A model generated the notes under the pieces. It worked only from the letters and a program-made list of their open reading frames with translations, had not been told where the DNA came from and ran no database searches. Position numbers and translations under genes: made by a program. Below are positions 34,358 through 42,841 of a stretch of DNA of 64,000 bases, piece by piece. Origin of the DNA: Desulfococcus sp041737845 (lineage in GTDB: Bacteria; Desulfobacterota; Desulfobacteria; Desulfobacterales; Desulfococcaceae); assembly GCF_041737845.1 (NCBI RefSeq), contig NZ_JBGSQX010000018.1, forward strand, positions 1 through 64,000, written 5' to 3'. Numbering within the stretch: position 1 is the first letter of the stretch; each line of letters begins with the position of its first letter.

Positions 34358-35749
34358 TTACTTGAAGGCTTCTTTTCGAATGCCGTATTTCAGCATCAGC
34401 TTGTTGAGCTGCCGGGTGCTGATGCCCGCATCCGCCGCGGAGCTGCCGACCCTTCCCTTGTGACGCGTCAGCAGCTCCATCAAATATTGTTTTTCGAAGG
34501 CCGCAACCGAGCGCCGCCGTCCTTCAGCCAGGGAGGCGCCTGAATTGACGGAGGATTGCGCCCCGCGATCCTCAACCAGTTCGACCGAGAAGCTTTCGGG
34601 CGTCAACAGCGTGGTGCATTCGACGATATAGGCCCGTTCAATCAGGTTTTCGAGTTCCCGGATGTTGCCCGGCCAGTTGTATTTCATCAACGCATCGAGG
34701 ACCAGAGGATGCACCCCCTGGATCTCTTTGGCATACAGACGGTTCAACTTCTTCAGGAACATCTCCACAAAAAAGGGGATATCCTCGATCCGCTTTCGCA
34801 GCGGCGGAATTTCGATGGGGAACACGTTCAAGCGGTAATAGAGATCTTTCCGAAACTGACCCTCCTGGCTCATTCGTTTGAGGTCCGCGTTTGTCGCGGC
34901 GATCACCCGCGCCGCCGTCTTCAATTCCTCTTCACCGCCCAGGCGGCTGAACGTCCCGTCCTGGAGCACCTGAAGCAGTTTGATCTGGACGAGCGGCGTG
35001 ATGGTGCCGACCTCATCCAGGAATATGGTGCCATCGTTGGCGATCTCGAACTTTCCAAGCTTTCTGCGGCCGGCGCCGGTGAACGCCCCTTTTTCATGGC
35101 CGAACAGTTCATTTTCAACCAGGGTCTCCGGGATGGCCCCGCAGTGGACACTGATGAACTGGGCGGTTTTCCGGTGGCTCTGCCGGTGGATCAACCGGGC
35201 GAGCACGCCCTTGCCGACGCCTGTCTCCCCGACAAGGAGAATCGGCGTCCGGGTCGGGGCCACCATTCGAATATTCTGGAATACGCTGGTCATGGCGGGG
35301 TTCCGGGAATAGACAAGGTCGTACGCTTCGGCCAGGAAGGGATGTTCCCGCAGATAGGCCAGCTCCGATTTCAGCCGCATCGATTCCCTCAAGCTATTGA
35401 CCACGAGCGACACCTCTTCCGGTTCGACCGGATAGGTCAGATAGTCTCCGGCGCCGAATTTCACGGCCTTGACCATCTGGCGTATCTGGCTCTTAGTAGA
35501 GAGAACGATTATTTCTAAGGAATCAAACCCTTTCCGGAAACCGGTGATGGCATCCTCGATCGACAGGTCCGGGTAGGCCGCCTGAAGGATATCGATATCG
35601 ATGAACACGAATTCGTAGGCATTTTTTTTCAGCATGCCCGGAGCGCGGGATGGGCCCGAAACCTGATCGACCCTGCACCCGGGCGGAAAAGCGGAGATGA
35701 TCGCCCGGACCGCATCCTTGTCCCGGCAAATCACGAGAACGGATTCCAT
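34358..35749 (-). CDS. Sigma-54-dependent response regulator with atypical receiver domain
   Basis: The 463-residue protein has an N-terminal receiver-like domain (about 1-120), a sigma-54 AAA+ domain (about 150-375: Walker A GETGVGKG, GAFTGA loop in ELFGHEKGAFTGAGRR, Walker B GTIFLDEVG) and a C-terminal Fis-type helix-turn-helix (about 425-460). In the receiver the beta3 Asp is present in FIDIDI. However, the beta1 acidic pair is reduced (VICRDKD), and the conserved beta5 Lys is replaced in YLTYP. Phosphorylation control may therefore be altered or absent. No histidine kinase is adjacent. The nearest sigma-54 promoter precedes the neighbouring UPF0316 gene. Confidence 0.92.
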   Translation of the reverse strand: MESVLVICRDKDAVRAIISAFPPGCRVDQVSGPSRAPGMLKKNAYEFVFIDIDILQAAYPDLSIEDAITGFRKGFDSLEIIVLSTKSQIRQMVKAVKFGAGDYLTYPVEPEEVSLVVNSLRESMRLKSELAYLREHPFLAEAYDLVYSRNPAMTSVFQNIRMVAPTRTPILLVGETGVGKGVLARLIHRQSHRKTAQFISVHCGAIPETLVENELFGHEKGAFTGAGRRKLGKFEIANDGTIFLDEVGTITPLVQIKLLQVLQDGTFSRLGGEEELKTAARVIAATNADLKRMSQEGQFRKDLYYRLNVFPIEIPPLRKRIEDIPFFVEMFLKKLNRLYAKEIQGVHPLVLDALMKYNWPGNIRELENLIERAYIVECTTLLTPESFSVELVEDRGAQSSVNSGASLAEGRRRSVAAFEKQYLMELLTRHKGRVGSSAADAGISTRQLNKLMLKYGIRKEAFK

Positions 35750-35883
35750 TAACGCCTCCTGAAAGATTTACAGCCATCCAAGGCTCCGTATCCCCCTGTC
35801 CGATCGGGGCCAGGAACCCGGAGTTCCTCTTTTATGGCGCTTTCAAAAGGAATTCAACCTCAAACAAACGCCCCGGTGTTTTT

Positions 35884-36105
35884 TCACACCCGTTTCCCGG
35901 TAAAATGACCCTTCCGGCGCCTCCTGAGCCTGATCCGGGGCAGGCCTTCCGTCAGATCAGAACTCGTGGTTCCCATGGGCCGATGAATCGGAATCACGGA
36001 TTCTTTTTCTGCCGGCGCATCCGGGCGCAGCCCCCGGGTTGCGCAGAAAAGGAGGCCGCGCATCAATCCTGTCGCAATCCTCATTTTTGAGATGAAACGC
36101 ACCAT
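35884..36105 (-). CDS. Possible small basic protein
   Basis: A 73-residue frame with ATG at 36105 and GGAAG seven bases upstream encodes MVRFISKMRIATGLMRGLLF and an Arg-rich tail. The codon usage resembles neighbours, but no family is recognised and it may be chance. It is the only candidate in the 460 bases between the sigma-54 regulator and the next plus-strand gene. The rest of that interval holds nothing I can name. Confidence 0.28.
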   Translation of the reverse strand: MVRFISKMRIATGLMRGLLFCATRGLRPDAPAEKESVIPIHRPMGTTSSDLTEGLPRIRLRRRRKGHFTGKRV

Positions 36106-36214
36106 GTAAATGCTTCCATGGGGTGAAAGATATTCAGGCATGATTATTGCTTGATCTCTCTATCATATCCTGTGTCGGTTGTTCACAACGTCACCACCAC
36201 GAAAAGGGCCGATG

Positions 36215-36514
36215 ATGAAGAATAAAAACAGGAAGGAGACGCAAACGATCGAGGGGCTCTTGATTCCCTGCGCCTGGGACGACGATGGCGTTGTTCTGGA
36301 AATGGAAATCCAGACAACGGATGAAAAGACCTACGGCATTGAAAACGGCGAATCTTTTTTAGATCTCGTGGGAAAGTGCATCCATGCGACCGGACCGATT
36401 TCAACCAGCAAAAAGGGGGAAAAACGGATTTACATCAAAAAAATCGATGTCATGGAACATAAAAGAATCGAACCAGCCCCCGCGGCGCCATTGAAATCAT
36501 CCCGCGTCCAATAA
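36215..36514 (+). CDS. Small conserved-looking cytoplasmic protein, unknown function
   Basis: The 99-residue protein has alternating beta-strand pattern from TIEGLLIPCAWDDDGVVLEM to EKRIYIKKIDVME, suggesting a small OB-like barrel, and a Pro-rich tail. AAAAGGG lies 6 bases before ATG 36215; an adjacent ATG at 36212 is equally possible. No signal peptide or membrane segment is present. I do not recognise the family. Confidence 0.65.
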   Translation: MKNKNRKETQTIEGLLIPCAWDDDGVVLEMEIQTTDEKTYGIENGESFLDLVGKCIHATGPISTSKKGEKRIYIKKIDVMEHKRIEPAPAAPLKSSRVQ

Positions 36515-36574
36515 AGACGCTTGTCTCGTCCGTGTACCGGCATCAATGCGTGTGAAGTAGAAACAGAGGCCAAA

Positions 36575-36871
36575 ATGAAGAAAATCGTTTGCATTCTTGG
36601 AATGGTAACCATCCTCTTCGGAATCGTCACCCTTGCAGCGGGTCCTGCGACTTCCGCAACCTCGGACAGCTTTGCCGATTACGAGAATACCGACCCCGTG
36701 CGGGCCGGGGTGGATGCGCCCCGGGAGGACGCCGTTCTCGAAGAAGAGGGAGAGATGCCCCAGGATGAGTTCATCAGTGAAGAGGAGGATGGCCCCATCA
36801 TCGGAGATGAAGAGTACGAGGAATTCGACCCGGAACCCTCCGCCGAAGAACCTGAAGAAACGCGGCAATAG
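36575..36871 (+). CDS. Small exported, highly acidic protein
   Basis: The 98-residue protein has a signal peptide (MKKIVCILGMVTILFGIVTL, cleavage near ATSA). The mature part is almost wholly acidic and disordered (repeated Glu/Asp runs, Pro-Glu tail) and lacks cysteine. AGAGG lies upstream of the ATG. It could bind cations or a basic partner in the periplasm, which is a guess from charge alone. Confidence 0.65.
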   Translation: MKKIVCILGMVTILFGIVTLAAGPATSATSDSFADYENTDPVRAGVDAPREDAVLEEEGEMPQDEFISEEEDGPIIGDEEYEEFDPEPSAEEPEETRQ

Positions 36872-37017
36872 CGGAAGATCCCGTTCCCTCCTCCCCCGAC
36901 ACCTTTCCCGCATGCTGACGGCCGACACCCATTCATGAAGCCGCGTTGCGCATGCCTTCGAAGGGGATCAGGTGCATCGGGGCCCGACGCAACCTCCAGA
37001 CAGGATCTAACCCTATC

Positions 37018-37662
37018 ATGCACCGTCAACATCTGCTGAACGCCCTTCGATTCTATTTCATCACGGACGACACCGCCCCCGGCTGCTCCCCGATGGATCA
37101 AGCCAGGATCGCCCTTCAGGCGGGCGCTACCATGGTCCAATACCGGAACAAATCCTACTCCGATGATTTTCTGGCTGAAATTATTCTGATTCGGGAGATC
37201 TGCGGGGAGAAGGATGTCCCGTTTATCGTAAATGATCACATCCGGCTGGCGCAGCGAGTCTCCGCCGACGGCGTCCATCTCGGGCAGGATGACGCTGCGC
37301 CCGGTATCGCGAGACGAATCCTGGGCGAGGGGGCCATCGTCGGCATCTCCGTGTCCAACCCCCTTGAGCTTCGCAGCACAGATCTTTCGCAATGTGACTA
37401 TATGGGCACCGGACCGGTCTTCCCCACCGGCACCAAGGCCGATGCCAAGGCGGTCAAAGGCCTGGCCGGGCTGAAGGAGATGGTCGACCTGTCGCCGATC
37501 CCCGTAGTGGCCATCGGGGGCATCACCGCAGACAACGCGGACGCCTGTTTCAAAAGCGGCGCCGCCGGCGTTGCCGTCATCAGCTTCATCTCCAGGGCCG
37601 ACGATCCGTTTGCCAACGCCGTTCGGTTGGGGAAAGCCTGCGGTGTGCCCGGAGTTCTGTGA
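37018..37662 (+). CDS. thiE: Thiamine-phosphate synthase ThiE
   Basis: The 214-residue TIM-barrel enzyme joins HMP-diphosphate and thiazole phosphate to make thiamine monophosphate. Motifs are QYRNK near residue 41, VHLGQDDAAP near 87, the TGTKADAK phosphate/pyrophosphate loop near 138 and IGGI near 168. ATG 37018, with AGGA 12 bases upstream, is chosen; the frame could begin further upstream, but that segment is unlike the family. No TPP riboswitch could be found before it, and no other thi gene is close. Confidence 0.92.
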   Translation: MHRQHLLNALRFYFITDDTAPGCSPMDQARIALQAGATMVQYRNKSYSDDFLAEIILIREICGEKDVPFIVNDHIRLAQRVSADGVHLGQDDAAPGIARRILGEGAIVGISVSNPLELRSTDLSQCDYMGTGPVFPTGTKADAKAVKGLAGLKEMVDLSPIPVVAIGGITADNADACFKSGAAGVAVISFISRADDPFANAVRLGKACGVPGVL

Positions 37663-37664
37663 AC

Positions 37665-38588
37665 TCATCCCGAAAGCCTGTCCCAGATGTTTTCATTTTT
37701 TTCCGGGGGACGGTTTTTCCCGCCGCCGGGACCCGGGTCCCGAGGGACCCCCCGAAGCTTCGCGATCCGAACATCCAGGGGCGGATGGGTCGAAAAGAGG
37801 CTCATCAGGCCGCTCCCGGAAAGAGGATTCACCGTGAACATGTGGGCGGTCTCGGGCCGGGCGTTCAGCGCGAGTCTTCCGGAATAGGCGCCCAGTTTCT
37901 CCAGTGCCCGGCTCAGGCCGTCGGGGCCGCCGGCCAGGCGAGCCGCGGTTTCATCCGCCAGGTATTCCCTGGAACGGGAGATGGCCATCTGGATCAGGAG
38001 GGCCGCAATGGGCGCCAGGATGGAGGTCAGAATCAATCCGATCCCCCCCATACCGCCACCGCCCTCGTCATCACTTCTCACCCCCCCGAACAGGGCGGAC
38101 CACCGCGCCATGTTGGCCAGGAGCATCACCGCGCCCGCCATGGTCGACGCAATGGACCCGATTAGGATGTCCCGGTTTTTGACATGGCCCAGTTCATGGG
38201 CCAGCACCCCCATGATCTCCTGGCGGTCCATGAGGCGGAGAAGCCCTTCCGTGACCGCCACCACGGCGTGATCGGGATCCCGCCCCGTAGCGAACGCGTT
38301 GGGCGCCTCCTCCGGAATCACATAGATCCTGGGCATCGGCAAACCGGCCTTACGGGCCAGGTCCCTTACCATCTCATGGAGTTCGGGCGCCTGGCCGGGG
38401 GTGGCCTCCTCCGCCTTGTACATGGAAAGAACAATCCGGTCGGAGAACCAGTAGCTGAAAAAATTCATGGCCGCGGCGAAGACCAGCGCCATCACCATGC
38501 CGCCCCGTCCGCCCATCAGTCCTCCGATCCACACGATAAACCCTGTCATGACCGCCAGGAGCAGGGTCGTCCGAATCTGGTTGTTCAT
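37665..38588 (-). CDS. htpX: Membrane zinc metalloprotease HtpX
   Basis: The 307-residue M48B protease has two N-terminal membrane helices (about 6-25 and 30-47), the zinc motif HELGH near residue 131, two further helices (about 145-165 and 180-200) and the third zinc ligand in SREYLADETAA near 211. HtpX degrades misfolded inner-membrane proteins. The gene converges on thiE and has a predicted sigma-70 promoter. Confidence 0.94.
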   Translation of the reverse strand: MNNQIRTTLLLAVMTGFIVWIGGLMGGRGGMVMALVFAAAMNFFSYWFSDRIVLSMYKAEEATPGQAPELHEMVRDLARKAGLPMPRIYVIPEEAPNAFATGRDPDHAVVAVTEGLLRLMDRQEIMGVLAHELGHVKNRDILIGSIASTMAGAVMLLANMARWSALFGGVRSDDEGGGGMGGIGLILTSILAPIAALLIQMAISRSREYLADETAARLAGGPDGLSRALEKLGAYSGRLALNARPETAHMFTVNPLSGSGLMSLFSTHPPLDVRIAKLRGVPRDPGPGGGKNRPPEKNENIWDRLSG

Positions 38589-38669
38589 CTTGTTGATTCC
38601 TCCGGTGATTGCAGAATCCTTGACGGCAACAAGCCGTATCGTCCCCTTCTCTCGTGAGGTTTGGAGTAA

Positions 38670-38698
38670 AATTTAAGACAGTTGCCCGATAAAATCAA
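38670..38698 (-). promoter_or_regulatory. Predicted htpX promoter
   Basis: Reading the minus strand, TTGATT (38698-38693), a 17-base spacer and TAAATT (38675-38670) lie about 80 bases before the htpX start. The fit to sigma-70 is moderate. No heat-shock-type sigma-32 motif was evident. Confidence 0.4.
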
Positions 38699-38770
38699 GA
38701 TATCTGGATTGCGGGGGATCATTGCGGCGGGATCCGGCCGTGCCGCTCCGGGACACCGGCGTCATGACAC

Positions 38771-38804
38771 AAAAAAGGCATCCGGGCGGATCGGCCGGGA
38801 TGCC
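38771..38804 (-). terminator. Rho-independent terminator of the cold-shock gene
   Basis: On the minus strand GGCATCC pairs with GGATGCC, continuing with GG/CC past one mismatch, and a run of six T follows. It lies 29 bases after the csp stop codon. Confidence 0.85.
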
Positions 38805-38832
38805 TCATGGATGCGCTTATGGCTATGGGTGG

Positions 38833-39033
38833 CTATATCTTAACGACATTTGCTGCGGCGGGTCCCTTGTCTCCATTTTCGATTTCGAAAGAGACCCGAT
38901 CTCCTTCATTCAAGGACTTATAACCGCCCATGCTGATCGCAGAGTAGTGGACAAAAACATCGCCCCCCTCCTCCTTTTCAATAAAGCCGTAGCCTTTTTT
39001 ATCGTTAAACCATTTTACGACACCATTTGCCAT
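38833..39033 (-). CDS. Cold-shock protein, CspA family
   Basis: The 66-residue single cold-shock domain has RNP1 KGYGFIEKEE and RNP2 DVFVHYSAI motifs. It is a single-stranded RNA/DNA-binding chaperone. A strong GGAGG lies before the ATG at 39033; the frame is open upstream, but there is no reason to extend it. It follows a 54-residue gene on the same strand by 109 bases. Confidence 0.96.
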   Translation of the reverse strand: MANGVVKWFNDKKGYGFIEKEEGGDVFVHYSAISMGGYKSLNEGDRVSFEIENGDKGPAAANVVKI

Positions 39034-39142
39034 AATTCTACCTCCATCTTTATGATTCCCCTGATATTCGAACCGTGGCTGAAAGACGGGCGCTTCCTGC
39101 ACGGTCCAGATGAACACAAGAGGCCGCTGGCCTGACAACCTC

Positions 39143-39307
39143 TCAGGTTAGAGCATAGATCCGCTTATCCTCTTCTCCCTTTCGGCGTCGAATAACGTTG
39201 CAGGGCGCCTTGGGCGTTGCATCTTTATGAGATACCTCTTTCTTCAATTCGTCTTCAATCAATTTCCGCAGCTTTTCTTCGATTTCGGTTCTTTTTACAA
39301 TATCCAT
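39143..39307 (-). CDS. 54-residue charged protein upstream of the cold-shock gene
   Basis: ATG at 39307 is preceded by AGGAG at 5-base spacing. The product begins MDIVKRTEIEEKLRKLIEDE, a charged amphipathic helix, and ends RRRKGEEDKRIYALT. It has good codon bias and sits directly upstream of csp on the same strand, probably in one transcript. I do not recognise the family. It is easily missed because of its length. Confidence 0.65.
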   Translation of the reverse strand: MDIVKRTEIEEKLRKLIEDELKKEVSHKDATPKAPCNVIRRRKGEEDKRIYALT

Positions 39308-39800
39308 TCGCTCCTCATTCTCATTCTTTTTCTTGAATCTGCGACGCTACCATACCATTAGACCATAACATATTGTTTTACATAATATTCAGGAGAGGGG
39401 GGCAACACCATCAACACGGGCGCGGCTTTCACCTGCGGATCGTCGTCCGGCGAAAAGGCCCGGCCCATTGGCGGTGCGTTCATTTATGGGGAATCACTCC
39501 GGGAGTCTTCATTGGATCTTTTGGCTTTGGATGCTTCTAAATCTACCATTTGATAAAGACGAAGGAAAACTGAGGCAAACGATTCCTCTTGAACGGGGGC
39601 GGTCATACACACCGGCTTTTCATTCACCTTAGAATCAACCAGACGATCAGGATAAGCGAGATTACATGACAGCGATGATGGGTGCTATGACCAATTCACA
39701 TTTTGTTTTTGATAGTCCAAAGCGACTCTTTTGTCAAATATTAATTGGCGCCCGGAGGAAAAATTGAAGGGGATTGCCATTCTCCGCAAGGCCGGAGGGG
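39308..39800. other. Mostly non-coding AT-richer region
   Basis: About 490 bases without a firm gene. The right flank of the csp unit holds an AT-rich promoter-like stretch (about 39350-39395) with an inverted repeat ATATT / AATAT. One weak coding candidate (39484-39627, minus) is listed separately. Confidence 0.4.
39484..39627 (-). CDS. Possible 47-residue protein
   Basis: From a GTG at 39627 a frame encodes 47 residues beginning MNEKPVCMTAPVQEESFASV and ending in a Ser/Asp/Arg-rich tail. The start lacks a clean binding site (AAG overlaps it). The composition is plausible but nothing is recognised, so it may not be real. Confidence 0.25.
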   Translation of the reverse strand: MNEKPVCMTAPVQEESFASVFLRLYQMVDLEASKAKRSNEDSRSDSP

Positions 39801-39977
39801 TCATTTTTTTTTGGATTCGAGAATCGCCCGCAGCCGATTTCGTTCGGCCTTCGCCTTGCGGAGACGATCCTCTATCGCCGGGCGCTTCTCTATCGGCGCA
39901 TCCCGAAGCGCATTCTCCAATTCTTCCGCCTCGGTGATCAGACGATAGAGTTCTTCCGCGATCATTCGGACCGACAT
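39801..39977 (-). CDS. 58-residue coiled-coil protein
   Basis: ATG at 39977 follows GGGAGA at good spacing. The product starts MSVRMIAEELYRLITEAEEL and continues with heptad-like Leu/Ala and many Glu/Arg/Lys residues to an AILESKKK end: one long alpha helix, probably coiled coil. It lies 84 bases beyond the acyl-CoA dehydrogenase stop on the same strand, separated by a strong inverted repeat. Family unknown. Confidence 0.62.
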   Translation of the reverse strand: MSVRMIAEELYRLITEAEELENALRDAPIEKRPAIEDRLRKAKAERNRLRAILESKKK

Positions 39978-39998
39978 GCTTTTCTCCCATGGATTTCA

Positions 39999-40033
39999 GA
40001 AACGGGAGAGCGGCACGGCGGCTCTCCCGTTTC
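39999..40033 (-). terminator. Strong stem-loop after the acyl-CoA operon
   Basis: GAAACGGGAGAGC (39999-40011) and GCTCTCCCGTTTC (40021-40033) form a perfect 13-bp stem with a 9-base loop. The T-run is embedded in the stem (CCCGTTTC), so termination strength is uncertain, but position 28 bases after the acyl-CoA dehydrogenase stop fits a terminator or 3' stabilising hairpin. Confidence 0.65.
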
Positions 40034-40060
40034 TCGTGATCAATATCGGTTTTATGAAAC

Positions 40061-41218
40061 TCACTGCTTTCTTTTGTCCTTCAAAATATTGTTGGATATC
40101 ACCACCCGCTGGATCTCCGAAGTGCCCTCGTAAATCGTGAAAACCCGGGCATCCCTGTATAGGCGTTCAATGGCATAATCCTTGGTGAAACCGTACCCTC
40201 CGTGAATCTGTAGGCATTTTCCCGTAATGCGGTTGACCATCTCCGAGGCGAAGAGCTTGGCCATGGATGCCTGCTGGGTATATTTTTCACCGCGATCCTT
40301 CATCGCCGCCGCGGAGAACATCAACTGGCGGGCGGCTTCGATTTCCGTGGCCATATCGGCGATGTACCACCGGATCCCCTGGAATTTGGCAATCTTCTGG
40401 CCGAACTGATCCCTTTCCTTGGCATACTTGACGGCGCTGTCCAGGGCGGCCTGGGCCACGCCGATGGACTGGGCCGCAATGCCGATCCTGCCTCCGTCTA
40501 ATCCTTTCATGGCGATCTTGAATCCGTCGCCCTCATTTCCCAGGATATTCTCGGCCGGGACGCGGCAGTTTTCGAAGATGAGGTCGGTCGTGTCGGAGGC
40601 CCGCAGCCCCATCTTGTCCTCGATATTTCCCACGATCAGCCCCGGGGCGTCCTTCTCGACGATGAAGGCGCTGATCCCGCGGTGCTTCTCGGCTTCATCC
40701 GTCTTTGCCGTGACAATCACCAGGCCGCAGTTTTTCCCCGTCGTGATAAACCGTTTGGTGCCGTTGATGACGTAGTAATCCCCGTCCCTGACGGCGGTGG
40801 TGAGCTGGGCCACGGGATCCGAGCCGGCGTGGGGTTCGGTCAGGGCGAACGCCCCGATGATTTCCGCATCGGTCAGGCGCGGCAGGAATTTCTTTTTCTG
40901 GTTTTCGCTTCCAAAATTCAGAATGCTCTCGCATACAATGGAATTGTGAACAGACATGACGACCGCAGTGGATGCACATGAATAGGCGATTTCGGAAAGA
41001 GCCAAAACATAACTGATGGTGTCCGCCCCCTCGCCGCCGTATTCTACGGGGATCATCATTCCCATAAGGCCTAGCTCACCCATCTTCTTCAGATTTTCGG
41101 CCGGGAATTCCTTGGTTTTGTCGCGTTCCGCAGCCGTCGCTGCGACAACCTTCCGCGAAAACTCCCGGACCATGCTTTGAATCATCAATTGTTCGTCTGT
41201 CAGTTTGAAAAAAGCCAT
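40061..41218 (-). CDS. Short-chain acyl-CoA dehydrogenase
   Basis: This 385-residue flavoprotein is close in style to butyryl-CoA dehydrogenases. It has AFALTEPHAGSDP (FAD/substrate motif), the KRFITTG region, and the catalytic Glu in YEGTSEIQRVV near residue 370. It oxidises an acyl-CoA to the 2-enoyl-CoA, passing electrons to ETF. It is the last gene of the icmF-thl-hbd operon. No etfAB lies in the window. Confidence 0.92.
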   Translation of the reverse strand: MAFFKLTDEQLMIQSMVREFSRKVVAATAAERDKTKEFPAENLKKMGELGLMGMMIPVEYGGEGADTISYVLALSEIAYSCASTAVVMSVHNSIVCESILNFGSENQKKKFLPRLTDAEIIGAFALTEPHAGSDPVAQLTTAVRDGDYYVINGTKRFITTGKNCGLVIVTAKTDEAEKHRGISAFIVEKDAPGLIVGNIEDKMGLRASDTTDLIFENCRVPAENILGNEGDGFKIAMKGLDGGRIGIAAQSIGVAQAALDSAVKYAKERDQFGQKIAKFQGIRWYIADMATEIEAARQLMFSAAAMKDRGEKYTQQASMAKLFASEMVNRITGKCLQIHGGYGFTKDYAIERLYRDARVFTIYEGTSEIQRVVISNNILKDKRKQ

Positions 41219-41294
41219 ACGTCACTCTCCGGTTTCCCTTTAACTGTAGTCATTGACCTTATGGGCCCACCCATGTCCACATTGCCGGCGGCGG

Positions 41295-41834
41295 TCAGGG
41301 GGTATAGATGACCACCAGAAGTTCCGCGGTCTCCTGGCCGATGTTCTTCAACTGATGCTTGATGGCGGAGTTGAAATGAAGGAATTCGCCTTCTCCCAGA
41401 ATGTTGACGTGGTCCCCGACCATCACCTGGATCTTCCCTTGCAGCACGTAATTGAACTCCTCTCCTTCATGCTGGTAGCCCACCCCGGTATGCGCCTCCA
41501 TGGGTTCGATCGTCACCCGGAAAGCCTTCAGATGCTTGTTTTCGGCGCCGGGCGTCAGGGTTTCATAGGCATAGGCGTCCGTGCGCTTGGTATATTCCTG
41601 GACCCGTTCTTTCATGCTGGCTTCCTGCTCCCTCAGAAAGAATCCGGAATCGATCTCAAGGGCGCGGGCGATTTGAAGGAGCGCCCCCACCGGCGGCATC
41701 TCCTCCCCCGCTTCGATGCGCTTCAGATAATCGATGGAGTAACCGGTTTCATTGGCGATACGATCGAGCGTAAAACTTTTGTCGAGCCTCGCCTGTTTGA
41801 TTTTCTTTCCGATGGGTATCAGTTGTGACGTCAT
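41295..41834 (-). CDS. XRE-family regulator with C-terminal cupin
   Basis: The 179-residue protein has an N-terminal helix-turn-helix (about 8-62, IGKKIKQARLDKSFTLDRIA) and a cupin_2 sensor domain (about 105-178, with HEGEEFNYVLQGKIQV). This design is used by regulators that sense small metabolites. It sits between hbd and acd on the same strand and so probably controls, or is controlled with, the acyl-CoA operon. AAAGGAG precedes the ATG. The ligand is not known. Confidence 0.92.
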   Translation of the reverse strand: MTSQLIPIGKKIKQARLDKSFTLDRIANETGYSIDYLKRIEAGEEMPPVGALLQIARALEIDSGFFLREQEASMKERVQEYTKRTDAYAYETLTPGAENKHLKAFRVTIEPMEAHTGVGYQHEGEEFNYVLQGKIQVMVGDHVNILGEGEFLHFNSAIKHQLKNIGQETAELLVVIYTP

Positions 41835-41940
41835 GGTATCTCCTTTTCTTGAAAGACTTGGGGGCAGGTCGATACCCGCCCCCTGGGGTGATGTCCGTGC
41901 CCGTCACCCCGCTTTTTGTCGGATGCTTCAGATCGTACGC

Positions 41941-42792
41941 CTATTCATAAACGTAAAATCCCCGACCGGTCTTCCTGCCCAGCCATCCGGCCTCGACATA
42001 TTTCCGAAGCAGGGGGCAGGGGCGGTATTTCGAATCCTTGAACCCGTTGTACAGGGTTTCCATGATGGCCAGGCAGGTGTCCAGCCCGATCAGGTCGGCC
42101 AGGGCCAGGGGGCCCATGGGATGGTTCATGCCCAGCTTCATGACCGTGTCGATGGCCTCGGCCGAGCCGACATGGTGATACAGGCAATAGACCGCTTCGT
42201 TGATCATGGGCAGAAGAATCCGGTTGGCGATAAACCCGGGAAAATCATTGGCCTCGGCCGGCGTTTTCCCGAACTGGATGGAAAGGTCCCAGGTCGTCTT
42301 GAAAGTTTCATCAGAGGTGGCGAGCCCCCGGATGACCTCCACCAGACGCATGACGGGAACCGGATTCATGAAGTGCATGCCGATGACCTTCTCCGGCCGC
42401 CCGGTCTGAGCGGCGATCCGCCCGATGGGGATGGAGGAGGTATTGCTGGACAGGATGACATGGGGTTTGCAGATCGTGTCTAAATCCTTGAAAATTTTGA
42501 ACTTCAGGGTCTCGTTTTCCGTGGCCGCCTCCACGACGAAATCGGCGTCGGCCATGTCCTTGAGATCGACGGTAGTCCGGATCCTTCCGAGGACGGCGTC
42601 CTTTTCCGAGGCAACCATCTTCCCTTTTTCGACGCTCTTGCCGAGCAATTTGGTGATATTGGCCAGACCCTTCTGGACAAATTCATCCTTGATATCGCTC
42701 ATGATGACGTTGAGCCCGCTCATGGCAGCCACCTGGGCGATGCCGTTTCCCATCTGTCCGGCGCCGATAACGCCAAATGTCTTGATGCCCAT
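41941..42792 (-). CDS. 3-hydroxybutyryl-CoA dehydrogenase
   Basis: The 283-residue protein begins with the NAD-binding motif GVIGAGQMGNGIAQVAA. It carries SSNTSSIPIGRIAAQ and HFMNPVPVMRLVEVI (catalytic His), then a C-terminal dimerisation domain with GLDTCLAIMETLY. It interconverts 3-hydroxyacyl-CoA and 3-oxoacyl-CoA. AAGGAAC precedes the ATG, and the gene follows the thiolase gene by 49 bases. Confidence 0.94.
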   Translation of the reverse strand: MGIKTFGVIGAGQMGNGIAQVAAMSGLNVIMSDIKDEFVQKGLANITKLLGKSVEKGKMVASEKDAVLGRIRTTVDLKDMADADFVVEAATENETLKFKIFKDLDTICKPHVILSSNTSSIPIGRIAAQTGRPEKVIGMHFMNPVPVMRLVEVIRGLATSDETFKTTWDLSIQFGKTPAEANDFPGFIANRILLPMINEAVYCLYHHVGSAEAIDTVMKLGMNHPMGPLALADLIGLDTCLAIMETLYNGFKDSKYRPCPLLRKYVEAGWLGRKTGRGFYVYE

Positions 42793-42841
42793 TATGTTCC
42801 TTCCTTCTTTCGATGCGGTTTCAATTCGGTAAAAACAGGGT

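Noticed and set aside
36872..37017. TPP riboswitch before thiE
   Set aside because: The conserved CTGAGA and ACCTGATCTGG-type core was looked for and is absent. A GTTGCG/CGCAAC stem is present but proves nothing.
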